Shown one piece after another: positions 17,299 through 25,507 of a stretch of 64,000 nucleotides of DNA; the first letter of the stretch is position 1, and each line of letters opens with the position of its first letter. The stretch is from JBNPEO01 sp050490315. GTDB lineage: Bacteria > Actinomycetota > Actinomycetes > Actinomycetales > Micrococcaceae. The stretch covers positions 114,228 to 178,227 of the forward strand of contig NZ_JBNPEO010000004.1 in NCBI RefSeq assembly GCF_050490315.1, in the 5' to 3' direction. The position numbers were made by a program, and so were the translations under genes. The notes below the pieces were generated by a model. That model was not told where the DNA came from, ran no database searches, and saw nothing but the letters and a program-made list of their open reading frames with translations.

Positions 17299-18117
17299 CT
17301 AGAGAGAGCGCAGTACCGAAACTACCTTGCCCATGATGGTGGCGTGGTCGCCGAGAATGGGCTCGTATTGCGTGTTCTGAGGTAGCAACCACGTGTGCCC
17401 GTCACGCTGACGGAAGGTCTTGACGGTGGCCTCATCATCCAAGAGTGCCGCCACGATGTCTCCATTGTGGGCATCGCTTTGACGGCGGACCACCACCCAG
17501 TCACCGTCACAAATGGCGGCGTCAATCATGGAATCACCAGCTACTTTGAGCATAAAGAGCTCACCGTGGCCCACCAACTGCCGAGGCAGAGGCATAACGT
17601 CTTCAACTGATTGCTCAGCCAAGATGGGACCGCCAGCGGCAATCCGGCCAACCATGGGCACCATGGCCGCTTCCACGGAGGAGGAGAGCTCTGTAACGCT
17701 TGCCGAATGGCTCGTAGCCGCCGGGTGCGGGGAGTGGCTACTGGTGCCGGCCTGACCATTTGAGCCTGGACGATCATGCGGTCGAGATCGGTTCTGGCGC
17801 AAAACTGTTGGAGCAGTCAACTCCTCTGATTTCGGACCTACAGCGTCTTCGTTGAGGGCAAGAGGAATCAGAACTTCCATGGCGCGGGGGCGTTTCGGAT
17901 CACGGCGGAGATAGCCCTGGCGTTCTAACTGGCTCAACTGGTGGGTCACGCTCGAGAGCGAGGCCAGCCCTACTATGTCACCGATTTCCCTCATGGACGG
18001 CGGGTAGCCCTTAGACGAGACCGAACGCTGAATGCACTCCAAGATGCGCTCTTGACGCGCGGTTAGAGCCTTCGCAGCGCCACGTGACGCTGGACCTTCA
18101 GACGCTTTCGGTGCCAT
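17299..18117 (-). CDS. lexA: SOS repressor LexA
   Basis: 272-residue repressor of the DNA-damage response. The N-terminal winged helix contains LTARQERILECIQ and GYPPSMREIGDIVGL with SSVTHQLSQLE as recognition region. The self-cleavage bond is A161-G162, and the catalytic pair S196 (GDSM) and K233 (ATVKTF) is intact. The linker at about 90-150 is long and rich in Ser, His and Thr. The frame is open upstream to 18270, but MAPKASEGPA (18117), with GAGGGA upstream, is the natural start. Several LexA-like palindromes lie upstream. Confidence 0.95.
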   Translation of the reverse strand: MAPKASEGPASRGAAKALTARQERILECIQRSVSSKGYPPSMREIGDIVGLASLSSVTHQLSQLERQGYLRRDPKRPRAMEVLIPLALNEDAVGPKSEELTAPTVLRQNRSRPHDRPGSNGQAGTSSHSPHPAATSHSASVTELSSSVEAAMVPMVGRIAAGGPILAEQSVEDVMPLPRQLVGHGELFMLKVAGDSMIDAAICDGDWVVVRRQSDAHNGDIVAALLDDEATVKTFRQRDGHTWLLPQNTQYEPILGDHATIMGKVVSVLRSL

Positions 18118-18266
18118 GTGCCGTCTTCCCTCGCTGCTTCGTGTGGCCCTTTGACTTCGGTTCTCAGCAGAGGACCAAAGGGGCAAAACCAAAAATGTCA
18201 GACCCTGCTGTTGTACTGATTTTGCACTGGCCCGCTTCTCAAAGGTAAGCGAGTCGAACATAGTAA

Positions 18267-18282
18267 TCAAACATTTGTTCTA
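18267..18282. promoter_or_regulatory. LexA box 1
   Basis: TCAAACATTTGTTCTA matches 10 of 12 defined positions of TCGAAC-N4-GTTCGA, about 150 nt upstream of the lexA ATG; it is the candidate for lexA autoregulation. Confidence 0.55.
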
Positions 18283-18332
18283 GCGAGTCTCGACAAAATT
18301 CGTAGATAAGTGCTAAAAATGAATCAGAACAT

Positions 18333-18348
18333 TCGAAGATGTCTTCGA
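18333..18348. promoter_or_regulatory. LexA-like palindrome 2
   Basis: TCGAAGATGTCTTCGA has the 16-nt length of an SOS box and matches 10 of 12 defined positions; the only change, C to G with G to C, is symmetrical, so the dyad TCGAAG/CTTCGA is perfect. Confidence 0.4.
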
Positions 18349-18370
18349 GTAAAGAGCTTGTCAGGCGGTC

Positions 18371-18393
18371 TATTCGAACATCGTGTTCGAATA
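18371..18393. promoter_or_regulatory. LexA-like palindrome 3 with an extra central base
   Basis: Arms TATTCGAACA and TGTTCGAATA are perfect 10-bp inverted repeats around TCG. Both half-sites TCGAAC and GTTCGA are exact, but they are 5 nt apart instead of 4. It lies 67 nt before the LysM gene. Confidence 0.55.
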
Positions 18394-18460
18394 CGGAGCT
18401 TGCCGTGGGCTCGCACCGAGCACACATCAAGACAGTCAGTAGCAAGGAAAGGCGCAGGAC

Positions 18461-18853
18461 ATGTCAGCAGTAATCGCAGCACCTGTCTCCCTGGGCGGTA
18501 CCTCCTCTCAGCGCAAAGTTGCCGCCCCGGCCGGTGGTACAAAGCTCACCCTCACTCGGCGGGGCCGCGCCATTTTCATCGGCGCCCCACTGATGCTGTT
18601 GGCAGTTGTGGTCTTGATGTTCGCCGGAATGCTCTTGCAGCCCGCCAAGGCCTCTGAAGGGGCGGGATCCTTGCAGCCCACTTCGGCTGTTCAGGTGACT
18701 GTGCAACCCGGCCAGTCTTTGTGGTCCATTGCCGCCAAAGTTTCTCCGGAGCGGGACCCGCGCGATGTAGTGACTGAAATCCTGCAGATCAATAACTTGC
18801 GCTCGGCTGAGCTCAGTGCCGGTCAGCAAATCTTTGTGCCTAGCGCACGCTGA
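18461..18853 (+). CDS. LysM-domain membrane protein, likely SOS cell-division inhibitor
   Basis: 130-residue protein with a basic N-terminus, one membrane helix (about 38-60) and a LysM peptidoglycan-binding domain (about 78-127, from VTVQPGQSLWSIAAKV to QQIFVP). It has no visible hydrolase domain. LysM proteins divergent from lexA are known in mycobacteria (Rv2719c) and act on division after DNA damage; Bacillus YneA is an analogue. The LexA-like sites upstream support the same role here, but that is inference. AGGAAAGG lies upstream of the ATG. Confidence 0.8.
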   Translation: MSAVIAAPVSLGGTSSQRKVAAPAGGTKLTLTRRGRAIFIGAPLMLLAVVVLMFAGMLLQPAKASEGAGSLQPTSAVQVTVQPGQSLWSIAAKVSPERDPRDVVTEILQINNLRSAELSAGQQIFVPSAR

Positions 18854-18899
18854 CCGACTCTAGGCTCGTCACAGTTTCTTGGCAGCGGGTCTGCGGACT

Positions 18900-18905
18900 T
18901 AAACT
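18900..18905 (+). promoter_or_regulatory. -10 element TAAACT, leaderless hisC promoter
   Basis: TAAACT lies 6 nt before the GTG at 18912. TTGGCA at 18879-18884 could be a -35 at a short 15-nt spacing. Confidence 0.5.
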
Positions 18906-18911
18906 GCTGAG

Positions 18912-20027
18912 GTGAGTGAGCAACTGGAACGACTTGGAAAACTGCCGCTGCGAGACAATCTTCGCGGGATCAGCCCCTATGGTGCACCCCAAATAGATGT
19001 CCCCGTTCTTCTCAACGTTAACGAGAACACTCATGGTGTCCCGGTAGACGTCCAAGAGGCTATAACCAAAGCGGTATCTGAAGCTGCAGTGTCGCTGAAT
19101 CGGTACCCTGACCGTGAGTTCACCGAGCTCCGCACGGCGCTGGCTGAATACCTTGGCCATAATTTAGTAGCCGATCAAATCTGGGCTGCCAATGGTTCAA
19201 ACGAAGTGCTCCAGCAAATTCTTCAAGCCTTCGGTGGCCCAGGACGGTCCGCATTGGGATTCCCTCCCACATATTCCATGTATCCGCTCCTTGCGAGTGG
19301 CACTGACACAAGCTACATCGCTGGCACACGAGAAGCGGACTACGCGTTGTCAGCTGAATCAGCCGCACGGCAAGTAGCCGAACTGGCACCGAACATTGTG
19401 TTCCTGTGCTCGCCAAATAACCCCACAGGAACGGGCCTTGGTCTGGACGTTGTGGAAGCGGTTTACGAGGCCGGCGAGGCTAGTCAGACCATCGTTATTG
19501 TGGACGAGGCATATCACGAGTTCGCCCACCAGGGCACCCCCAGTGCCCTGACGCTGTTGCCCGGCCGTGAACGGCTGATTGTCTCGCGCACCATGAGTAA
19601 AGCCTTTGCTCTGGCCGGCGCGCGGATTGGTTATATGGCTGCTGCTCCCGAGGTCACCGACGCTTTGCGGCTTGTTCGATTGCCGTACCACTTGTCCGCC
19701 ATTACGCAGGCAACGGCTTTGGCAGCACTGCGTCACCGGACGGCTTTGATGGCCGATGTTGAGGACATCAAGGTGCAACGTGATCGGATTGTCTCCGAGC
19801 TCACCCGTATGGGGCTAACACCTGCCGCGTCGGATTCAAATTACGTATTCTTCGGTGGACTTGAGGACTCACATACCGTGTGGCAAGGGCTACTGGATGC
19901 TGGCGTGCTAGTTCGCGATGTTGGGATCGCAGGTCACTTGCGTGTCACAGCCGGAACCGAGGCCGAGACAACTGCCTTTTTGGTGAAGCTAGAAGAACTG
20001 CTGAATTCGGCACCGAGCAGCAACTAA
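18912..20027 (+). CDS. hisC: Histidinol-phosphate aminotransferase
   Basis: 371-residue class II PLP aminotransferase of histidine synthesis. Substrate-binding NENTHGVP is at 37-44, SPNNPTG at 167-173, D198 contacts the PLP ring and K230 (SRTMSKAF) is the Schiff-base lysine. It opens the his cluster; hisD, usually before it in actinobacteria, is not in the window. The GTG start follows a leaderless-type -10. Confidence 0.95.
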   Translation: MSEQLERLGKLPLRDNLRGISPYGAPQIDVPVLLNVNENTHGVPVDVQEAITKAVSEAAVSLNRYPDREFTELRTALAEYLGHNLVADQIWAANGSNEVLQQILQAFGGPGRSALGFPPTYSMYPLLASGTDTSYIAGTREADYALSAESAARQVAELAPNIVFLCSPNNPTGTGLGLDVVEAVYEAGEASQTIVIVDEAYHEFAHQGTPSALTLLPGRERLIVSRTMSKAFALAGARIGYMAAAPEVTDALRLVRLPYHLSAITQATALAALRHRTALMADVEDIKVQRDRIVSELTRMGLTPAASDSNYVFFGGLEDSHTVWQGLLDAGVLVRDVGIAGHLRVTAGTEAETTAFLVKLEELLNSAPSSN

Positions 20028-20122
20028 TAGACTAGGGGTATCCCAAACTGGGCATCGCTCCGCGGTGCAAGGTGACGAGGACTGCCTCGCGCAACAATTT
20101 CTGTATCAAAGGACGCATCCAC

Positions 20123-20749
20123 ATGAGTGAATCTGTTTCGGCCACGGCTGATGCACGAACGGCCACGATTGAACGCAGCACGAGCGAATCATCCGTGTTC
20201 GTTTCGATCAACCTCGACGGAACAGGTAAAACGGACATCAGTACCACAGTGCCGTTCTACGACCACATGCTCACGGCTTTGGGTAAGCACTCATTGATTG
20301 ACCTCACCGTTAAGGCCACCGGCGACACTCACATTGACGCGCACCACACCGTTGAAGATGTAGCGATCAGTTTCGGTGAAGCTCTGCGTATTGCACTGGG
20401 GAACAAGGCTGGAATTCGACGTTTCGGTGATGCCACAGTTCCGCTGGATGAAGCCTTGGCACACGCTGTTGTTGACGTTTCTGGCCGCCCGTACTTGGTC
20501 CACTCAGGTGAACCTGCTGGCCAGGAGTATCACCTGATCGGGGGCCACTTTACTGGCTCGCTCACGCGCCACGTTTTTGAAGCCATTACGCTTCACTCAG
20601 GAATTTGCCTGCACATGAACCTGCTCGCTGGCCGGGACCCCCACCATATTGTTGAAGCACAGTTCAAGGCATTCGCCCGCGCCCTGCGCTCAGCCGTTGA
20701 ATCGGATCCCCGGGTCGAGGGCATCCCGTCCACTAAGGGCCTCCTATGA
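20123..20749 (+). CDS. hisB: Imidazoleglycerol-phosphate dehydratase
   Basis: 208-residue monofunctional dehydratase of histidine synthesis. The metal-binding HIDAHHTVED is at 70-79 and the second motif HHIVEAQFKAFARAL is near the C-terminus. The frame opens at GTG 20072, but ATG 20123 (MSESVSAT) with AAAGGA 9 nt upstream is the better start. ATGA overlap links it to hisH. Confidence 0.95.
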   Translation: MSESVSATADARTATIERSTSESSVFVSINLDGTGKTDISTTVPFYDHMLTALGKHSLIDLTVKATGDTHIDAHHTVEDVAISFGEALRIALGNKAGIRRFGDATVPLDEALAHAVVDVSGRPYLVHSGEPAGQEYHLIGGHFTGSLTRHVFEAITLHSGICLHMNLLAGRDPHHIVEAQFKAFARALRSAVESDPRVEGIPSTKGLL

Positions 20750-21462
20750 GCGAACACGTCCTCAACGACGGTGCTGTGGAGGACGCTGCGCTGAGGCGTA
20801 AACCCGTCTCAGAAGCAGGCGTACCCACTGTCACGGTGCTGGATTACGGCTCTGGTAACGTCCGGTCGGCTGTGCGTGCTCTTGAAAGAGCTGGCGCTCA
20901 TGTGATTCTGAGCTCCAAACCAGAAGACGTTTTGAACGCCGATGGTCTGGTGGTGCCCGGAGTTGGTGCTTTTGAGACAGTGATGAAGGAACTCAACGCT
21001 GTTGATGCAGTTCGGATGATCGGCCGCCGCGTTGCTGGTGGACGGGCAGTGCTGGCAATTTGTGTTGGCCTGCAGGTTCTTTTTGAAGCCGGTGTAGAAC
21101 ACGGTGTCGCCTCCACTGGAATGGGCGAATGGCCCGGAACCGTTGAATTGCTTCCAGCACCCGTAGTTCCGCACATGGGATGGAATACCGTTGACGTTCC
21201 CGAGGGGTCGGTTTTGTTCAACGGCGTGGAATCCGAGCGCTTCTACTTTGTGCACTCGTATGGAGTGCAAAAGTGGGACTTTGACGTGGTCCAGCCGCTG
21301 ATGGCACCGCCCCTAGTGACTTGGTCTGAGCACGGTGCGCGCTTTATTGCTGCGGTGGAAAACGGACCTCTATGTGCTACCCAGTTCCACCCGGAAAAGT
21401 CTGGCGACGCTGGTGCGCGGCTCCTGAAGAACTGGGTCGATTCCCTCAGGAAGGTTGCCTGA
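20746..21462 (+). CDS. hisH: Imidazole glycerol phosphate synthase, glutamine amidotransferase subunit
   Basis: 238-residue glutaminase subunit that feeds ammonia to HisF. The triad is C106 (AICVGLQ), H215 and E217 (QFHPEKSG). A non-conserved tail of about 26 residues precedes the core VTVLDYGSGN; the start ATG overlaps the hisB stop, so the extension is probably translated. hisF is not in the window. Confidence 0.95.
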   Translation: MSEHVLNDGAVEDAALRRKPVSEAGVPTVTVLDYGSGNVRSAVRALERAGAHVILSSKPEDVLNADGLVVPGVGAFETVMKELNAVDAVRMIGRRVAGGRAVLAICVGLQVLFEAGVEHGVASTGMGEWPGTVELLPAPVVPHMGWNTVDVPEGSVLFNGVESERFYFVHSYGVQKWDFDVVQPLMAPPLVTWSEHGARFIAAVENGPLCATQFHPEKSGDAGARLLKNWVDSLRKVA

Positions 21463-21620
21463 TGTGGTCTGTAGTTCTGATGGGCGTCGGCGGCATATTG
21501 GCCGGCGGTGGAATTTCCTTTATGCAACAGCGGAAGCCCAAATGGCTTTCGGTCTCCTTTTTTGTGCTCGCAGCCATGGCGTTGCTAGCCGCGTTCTTAC
21601 TCACTCTTCCTGGAAACTGA
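21462..21620 (+). CDS. Small two-helix membrane protein in the his operon
   Basis: 52-residue protein, not recognised as a named family. Two hydrophobic segments (about residues 2-18 and 28-48) are joined by the basic loop MQQRKPKW, suggesting a hairpin in the membrane with the loop in the cytoplasm. Its ATG shares one base with the hisH TGA (TGATG), and priA follows after 10 nt, so it is read as part of the his operon. Function unknown. Confidence 0.65.
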   Translation: MWSVVLMGVGGILAGGGISFMQQRKPKWLSVSFFVLAAMALLAAFLLTLPGN

Positions 21621-21630
21621 GGTTTCGTTA

Positions 21631-22374
21631 ATGACCAGCGCACCCATGCCCGTTCTTGAATTATTGCCCGCAGTGGACGTTGTTGACGGCCAAGCGGTTC
21701 GCTTGGTGCAAGGCGAAGCCGGCAGTGAGACGAGCTACGGGACGCCCTTGGACGCCGCGCTGAACTGGCAAAATGCTGGAGCTGAATGGGTGCACCTGGT
21801 TGATCTGGACGCCGCCTTTGGCCGTGGAGACAACACAGTGCTGCTCCAAGAGCTGGTGGGAAAGCTGGACATCAAGGTGGAGCTCTCCGGCGGTCTCCGG
21901 GATGACGCGAGCCTTGAGCGTGCCATGAACCTGGGCGTGGCACGGGTTAACTTGGGTACAGCAGCGTTGGAAAACCCTGAATGGACAGCACGGGTCATCG
22001 ACCGCTTTGGCGACAGGATCGCCGTCGGCCTTGACGTTCGCGGTACCACCTTGGCTGGCCGCGGTTGGACGCAAGAGGGTGGGGACATCTGGGAGGTTCT
22101 CGAACGACTAGAAGCCGCAGGCTGTGCACGTTACGTGGTCACGGACGTCACCAAAGACGGCACACTTCAAGGCCCCAACGTTGAGTTATTGCGCCAAATG
22201 GTTGCAAAAACAGCCAAGCCGGTGGTGGCTTCAGGTGGCATCTCCAGCTTGGACGATCTGCGGGTGCTCCGGGAGCTCGTTCCGGCCGGTGTTGAGGGTG
22301 CCATCGTAGGCAAGGCACTCTACTCAGGTGCGTTTACGCTGCATGAGGCACTTGACGTTGCCGGTCGCCGCTAG
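21631..22374 (+). CDS. priA: Bifunctional phosphoribosyl isomerase A (HisA/TrpF)
   Basis: 247-residue TIM-barrel isomerase acting on ProFAR in histidine and, in most actinobacteria without trpF, on phosphoribosyl anthranilate in tryptophan synthesis. LLPAVDVVDG carries the catalytic D16; TDVTKDGT carries D176. The loop RLVQGEAGSETSYG is of the PriA kind. Dual activity is known for the family and inferred here. GAGG lies 8 nt before the ATG. Confidence 0.92.
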   Translation: MTSAPMPVLELLPAVDVVDGQAVRLVQGEAGSETSYGTPLDAALNWQNAGAEWVHLVDLDAAFGRGDNTVLLQELVGKLDIKVELSGGLRDDASLERAMNLGVARVNLGTAALENPEWTARVIDRFGDRIAVGLDVRGTTLAGRGWTQEGGDIWEVLERLEAAGCARYVVTDVTKDGTLQGPNVELLRQMVAKTAKPVVASGGISSLDDLRVLRELVPAGVEGAIVGKALYSGAFTLHEALDVAGRR

Positions 22375-22376
22375 TC

Positions 22377-23255
22377 GTGGAGTCGGAGCACAAACACGGT
22401 AATCACCGGGAGCTACCGGGCCACATCGCAGCAGCACTGGCCGGCGCCGGGGGACTAACTGACTCGGCCGGTCAGCCATGGGCCGGCCGGAGTTTGGCTG
22501 GCGAAGATGCCAAGATTCACAACTTTGAGAACGACGACGGCACGGCCGATGCTGACTATCTCGCCGCTGTGGACCGACTTCAGGGTGGTCGAGGATCCGA
22601 GGCCGAGGTGGTGGCGTCGCTCGCAACAGCCCGGGTGTTTATACCGATTGTGGCTCAATTGGCCGAAGAAGCGGAACAAAGCAACGGTCTGCACGCTGAC
22701 AAGCAAGCAGACATGGCAATGGTGACGCTCAAGGCGCCGGACGGTAGAACGGCAATGCCAGTTTTTACTTCAAGTGAGGCGCTTTCTGCATGGCATCCAA
22801 CAGCGCGGCCTGTGGCTGCCTATGCAGCCAGGGCAGCATTGTCTGCTGTGTCGGAGGACGCTCAACTCTTGGTCATTGACCCAGGGCAGGCATTCACCTT
22901 TGTGGTGAGACGCCCGGCCCTGTGGTCACTTGCCCAACAAAGGGAATGGACGCCGTCGTACTTGGACGCTGAGGTTGAAGCATCGGTGCGTGAGGTGGCC
23001 GGCGGGTTTCCTCAGATCAGGGGCGTAGGTCTTTCCGCCGGCCACGGCGTATATACCAAGGACGCGTCTGGCGCTGTGTTGCCCGGTGGCGGAGCAGGTC
23101 CAGAACTCTGCTTAGAACTCGCGCTGGAAGATGGACTGGATGCCGCTGCGGTACAGTCGCTGGTGGCCGGGGTTCAACAGAATCTGGCCTCCAATGAGGT
23201 TTTTGCCGAACGGGTTGACTCCCTTGAATTGAAGTTGCGCCGCGCCCAAAACTAG
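22377..23255 (+). CDS. SseB family protein
   Basis: 292-residue protein with an SseB N-terminal domain (about 60-190, including ARVFIPIVAQL and MPVFTSSEALSAWHP) and a C-terminal region with ELALEDGLDA. No catalytic motif or membrane segment is visible; its biochemical role is unknown. It begins 2 nt after the priA stop at a GTG without a clear ribosome site, so it is likely translated by coupling. The position right after priA is common in Arthrobacter-type genomes as far as I know. Confidence 0.75.
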   Translation: MESEHKHGNHRELPGHIAAALAGAGGLTDSAGQPWAGRSLAGEDAKIHNFENDDGTADADYLAAVDRLQGGRGSEAEVVASLATARVFIPIVAQLAEEAEQSNGLHADKQADMAMVTLKAPDGRTAMPVFTSSEALSAWHPTARPVAAYAARAALSAVSEDAQLLVIDPGQAFTFVVRRPALWSLAQQREWTPSYLDAEVEASVREVAGGFPQIRGVGLSAGHGVYTKDASGAVLPGGGAGPELCLELALEDGLDAAAVQSLVAGVQQNLASNEVFAERVDSLELKLRRAQN

Positions 23256-23318
23256 GGATCCTTAGCCCGGGGCGGCTTGCAGTTTCCCTTGTTGTTCCAT
23301 GGCAGGAACAATGGGCTT

Positions 23319-24653
23319 GTGAACTTTGCCCTGTATCAGAAGATTTTGGCCGTAAAACCCATTCGTCGTCTCCTCCTTGTGGGCATGATCGCCAGAATTC
23401 CGCACTCGGCAGCGGGTCTTTTGTTGACCCTTCACATCGTTCTCACCCAGCATCGAGGATTCGCGGCCGCGGGTGCTGCTGCAGCAGTGCTGACAATTGG
23501 TATTGCCGTTGGTGCGCCGTGGCGAGGACGCCGGGTGGACACCGTGGGGCTGAGGCGCGCGTTGGTGCCATCGGTCATTTCAGAGGCGATTATTTGGACG
23601 GTAGTACCCCATGTTCCATACGAGTGGGTTTTGGTGCTGGTGTTCGTTGGTGGCTTGTTGTCGCTTCCTGTTTTTAGTGTGGTGCGCCAATCGCTGGGAG
23701 TCCTAGCAAGCGGTGAGCAGCGGCGCACGGCATTCGCCTTGGACTCGATCGCCACCGAAATGGTGTTTATGATCGGCCCAGCCGCCGGGGCTGTGGTGGC
23801 CACACAATTCTCCACAGCGCTGGGACTGACCATCGTTGGGCTTGCCACCTCGCTGGCCGGACTGTTTCTGATTTGGTTCAATCCACCGACCCGTACTTCG
23901 GAGCGGGACCTGAGCCAATCTGAGGTGGAAATCAGTGAGGCTGAAGACAGTGAAGCGGCGTGCGAGGTGTTGGTTGCAACAGCACCGGCGCATGTCCAAG
24001 AGGCTGCGGGGGAGTTGATCCACTTGCCGGCGTCCAAGGCTGGAGCGCAAAAACGGGCTCGGCTGACGGGTGGCCGCCTCATGCAGAGCTTCTCCTGGTT
24101 CACAGCTGCCGTTGCCGCAGTCTTCCTAGCGGCAGCCGGAGCTGGAATGGTGCTTTCAGGTACTGACGTGGGCATCGTGGCTCTTTTGCAAGTACATAAC
24201 ACCGCCTCTGACATTGGTCTCGTGATGTTTTTTTGGTGCGCTGCTTCGGTGGTGGGTGGTTTGGTTTATGGTGCGATGGATAGGCCCGTTTCTCCGCTGC
24301 TGCTGTTGTTTGGTATGGCGGCGCTGACGATTCCGATGGGGTTCGCCCAGGATTCTTGGAGCTTAGCTTTGTTGTCCATCCTGCCGGGCTTTTTGTGCGC
24401 ACCGGTGCTTTCGGCCGCATCAGAGAAAGTCGCCGAGCTTGTTACCGAGTCACGTAGGGGAGAAGCGATGGGCTGGTACGGGTCCGCGCTCACCGCGGGT
24501 GTGGCCTTTGGCTCACCGATCACCGGGGTTTTTATTGACCTGCAGGGGCCGTGGGTTGGCTTTGTAGCTGTGGGCGCCGTGGGTGCCGTCCTAGCACTGT
24601 GCGGAATCGCACTCCAAACACTACGACGACGACGCCGGCGCCTGAGTCACTAG
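23319..24653 (+). CDS. MFS transporter
   Basis: 444-residue major facilitator carrier with about twelve hydrophobic helices and a long central cytoplasmic loop (Glu/Ser rich, about 195-255). The loop between early helices has APWRGRRVDTVGLRRAL, a variant of the MFS A-motif. Substrate unknown. The frame opens at TTG 23277; GTG 23319 (VNFALYQKILAV) is the more natural start, though AGGAA lies about 12 nt before it. The convergent neighbour is separated by a strong terminator. Confidence 0.75.
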   Translation: MNFALYQKILAVKPIRRLLLVGMIARIPHSAAGLLLTLHIVLTQHRGFAAAGAAAAVLTIGIAVGAPWRGRRVDTVGLRRALVPSVISEAIIWTVVPHVPYEWVLVLVFVGGLLSLPVFSVVRQSLGVLASGEQRRTAFALDSIATEMVFMIGPAAGAVVATQFSTALGLTIVGLATSLAGLFLIWFNPPTRTSERDLSQSEVEISEAEDSEAACEVLVATAPAHVQEAAGELIHLPASKAGAQKRARLTGGRLMQSFSWFTAAVAAVFLAAAGAGMVLSGTDVGIVALLQVHNTASDIGLVMFFWCAASVVGGLVYGAMDRPVSPLLLLFGMAALTIPMGFAQDSWSLALLSILPGFLCAPVLSAASEKVAELVTESRRGEAMGWYGSALTAGVAFGSPITGVFIDLQGPWVGFVAVGAVGAVLALCGIALQTLRRRRRRLSH

Positions 24654-24731
24654 GGTCACTCAGGTCGCCCGAGTGTTGGTCAGCTAGGGGGACGGCGGGT
24701 GATTCAGGGTTGCCCGGACGGGTTTGAGACG

Positions 24732-24767
24732 AGAATGGCTCCCAACGGTAGCGTTGGGAGCCATTCT
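24732..24767. terminator. Bidirectional terminator, 16-bp perfect stem
   Basis: The arm AGAATGGCTCCCAACG pairs perfectly with its complement across a 4-nt loop. It separates the convergent MFS and DUF1844 genes. Confidence 0.85.
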
Positions 24768-24778
24768 GCTGGGGCCGC

Positions 24779-25159
24779 CTAGTTAACCGGGCCAGTGAAC
24801 TTCTCGCCCGGACCCTTACCCGGTGCATCCGGGATCGACGAGGCCTCACGGAACGCCAATTGCAGGGACCGAAGGCCATCGCGCAAGGGACCAGCATGTT
24901 GTGATCCGATCTCGGGGGCAGCAGCTGTTACAAAACCGGCGAGGGCTGTGATCAGCTTGCGTGCCTCATCGAGGTCAACGAGTTCCTCGGCGTTTTCCTC
25001 TGCGGCCAGGCCAAGCTTCACGGCAGCTGCACTCATCAAGTGAACTGCCGCCGTCGAAATAACTTCGATGGCAGGGACTTCGGCAATGTCTCGGGCCTGT
25101 GAGGCTGCACTGGGCGCGGAGGTAGTGGTGTCTTCCGGATTACTGTCTGTAGAGCTCAT
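24779..25159 (-). CDS. DUF1844 family protein
   Basis: 126-residue protein with an acidic, Ser/Thr-rich head and the family core VISTAAVHLMSAAAVKLGLA, followed by DLDEARKLITALAGFVTAA and the tail with DGLRSLQLAFRE. Function unknown. DUF1844 genes next to infC are common in actinobacteria. The frame is open far upstream (to 27049) but only because the opposite strand is coding; ATG 25159 (MSSTDSNPED) gives the family start. Confidence 0.85.
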   Translation of the reverse strand: MSSTDSNPEDTTTSAPSAASQARDIAEVPAIEVISTAAVHLMSAAAVKLGLAAEENAEELVDLDEARKLITALAGFVTAAAPEIGSQHAGPLRDGLRSLQLAFREASSIPDAPGKGPGEKFTGPVN

Positions 25160-25507
25160 AATGCTAAGCTTGTCACAGACCAACTGATGGTCGTTACCTG
25201 CGCATGGATCAAGACACGTTGTATTCGTTACATCGTCTTGTACCAAGCGCAGATAAACTAGACATTCAGTTTGCAAGCGGAGTTCTCTCCCACCCGCGTC
25301 GACCGACGTCTTTTGGTGAATAGTCACTAGAAATGAAAATAAAGGTCGCCGGGTATCTGGTCGGACGGAAGGCAAGAGTTCGCTCTTGAATTCCGGTGTG
25401 GTCTCTTTAGAGCCCCCCGCCAGCCTCGAGGCCTCTGATTGCACCCGCAATGAGAGGCCTTCTTTCGTTGTGAGGGTAAAAGTTTCAACGAATACAGGAG
25501 CTACAAC
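25160..25507 (+). promoter_or_regulatory. infC leader and DUF1844 upstream region
   Basis: 348 nt without a gene. It holds the divergent promoters of DUF1844 and infC, TAAACT at 25254-25259 being one candidate -10 for infC, a strong hairpin at 25429-25460, and AGGAG at 25496-25500 before the infC ATT. The infC transcript therefore has a long structured leader, about 240 nt if that -10 is used. Confidence 0.55.
25429..25460 (+). terminator. Hairpin with short U-rich tail in the infC leader (possible attenuator)
   Basis: AGGCCTCT pairs with AGAGGCCT, then after a G-G mismatch ATTGC pairs with GCAAT around an ACCC loop. TCTTTCGTT follows. The position, 47 nt before the infC start, suits attenuation of the infC-rpmI-rplT operon; which molecule controls it is unknown. 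Confidence 0.5.

Larger units (their letters stand above)
18118..18460. promoter_or_regulatory. lexA / LysM-gene divergent control region
   Basis: This 343-nt intergenic region holds three LexA-like palindromes (18267-18282, 18333-18348, 18371-18393) and the promoters of two divergent genes. It is visibly richer in A and T than its flanks. No coding frame with a ribosome site is evident. The start sites of both transcripts cannot be placed with confidence. Confidence 0.6.
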
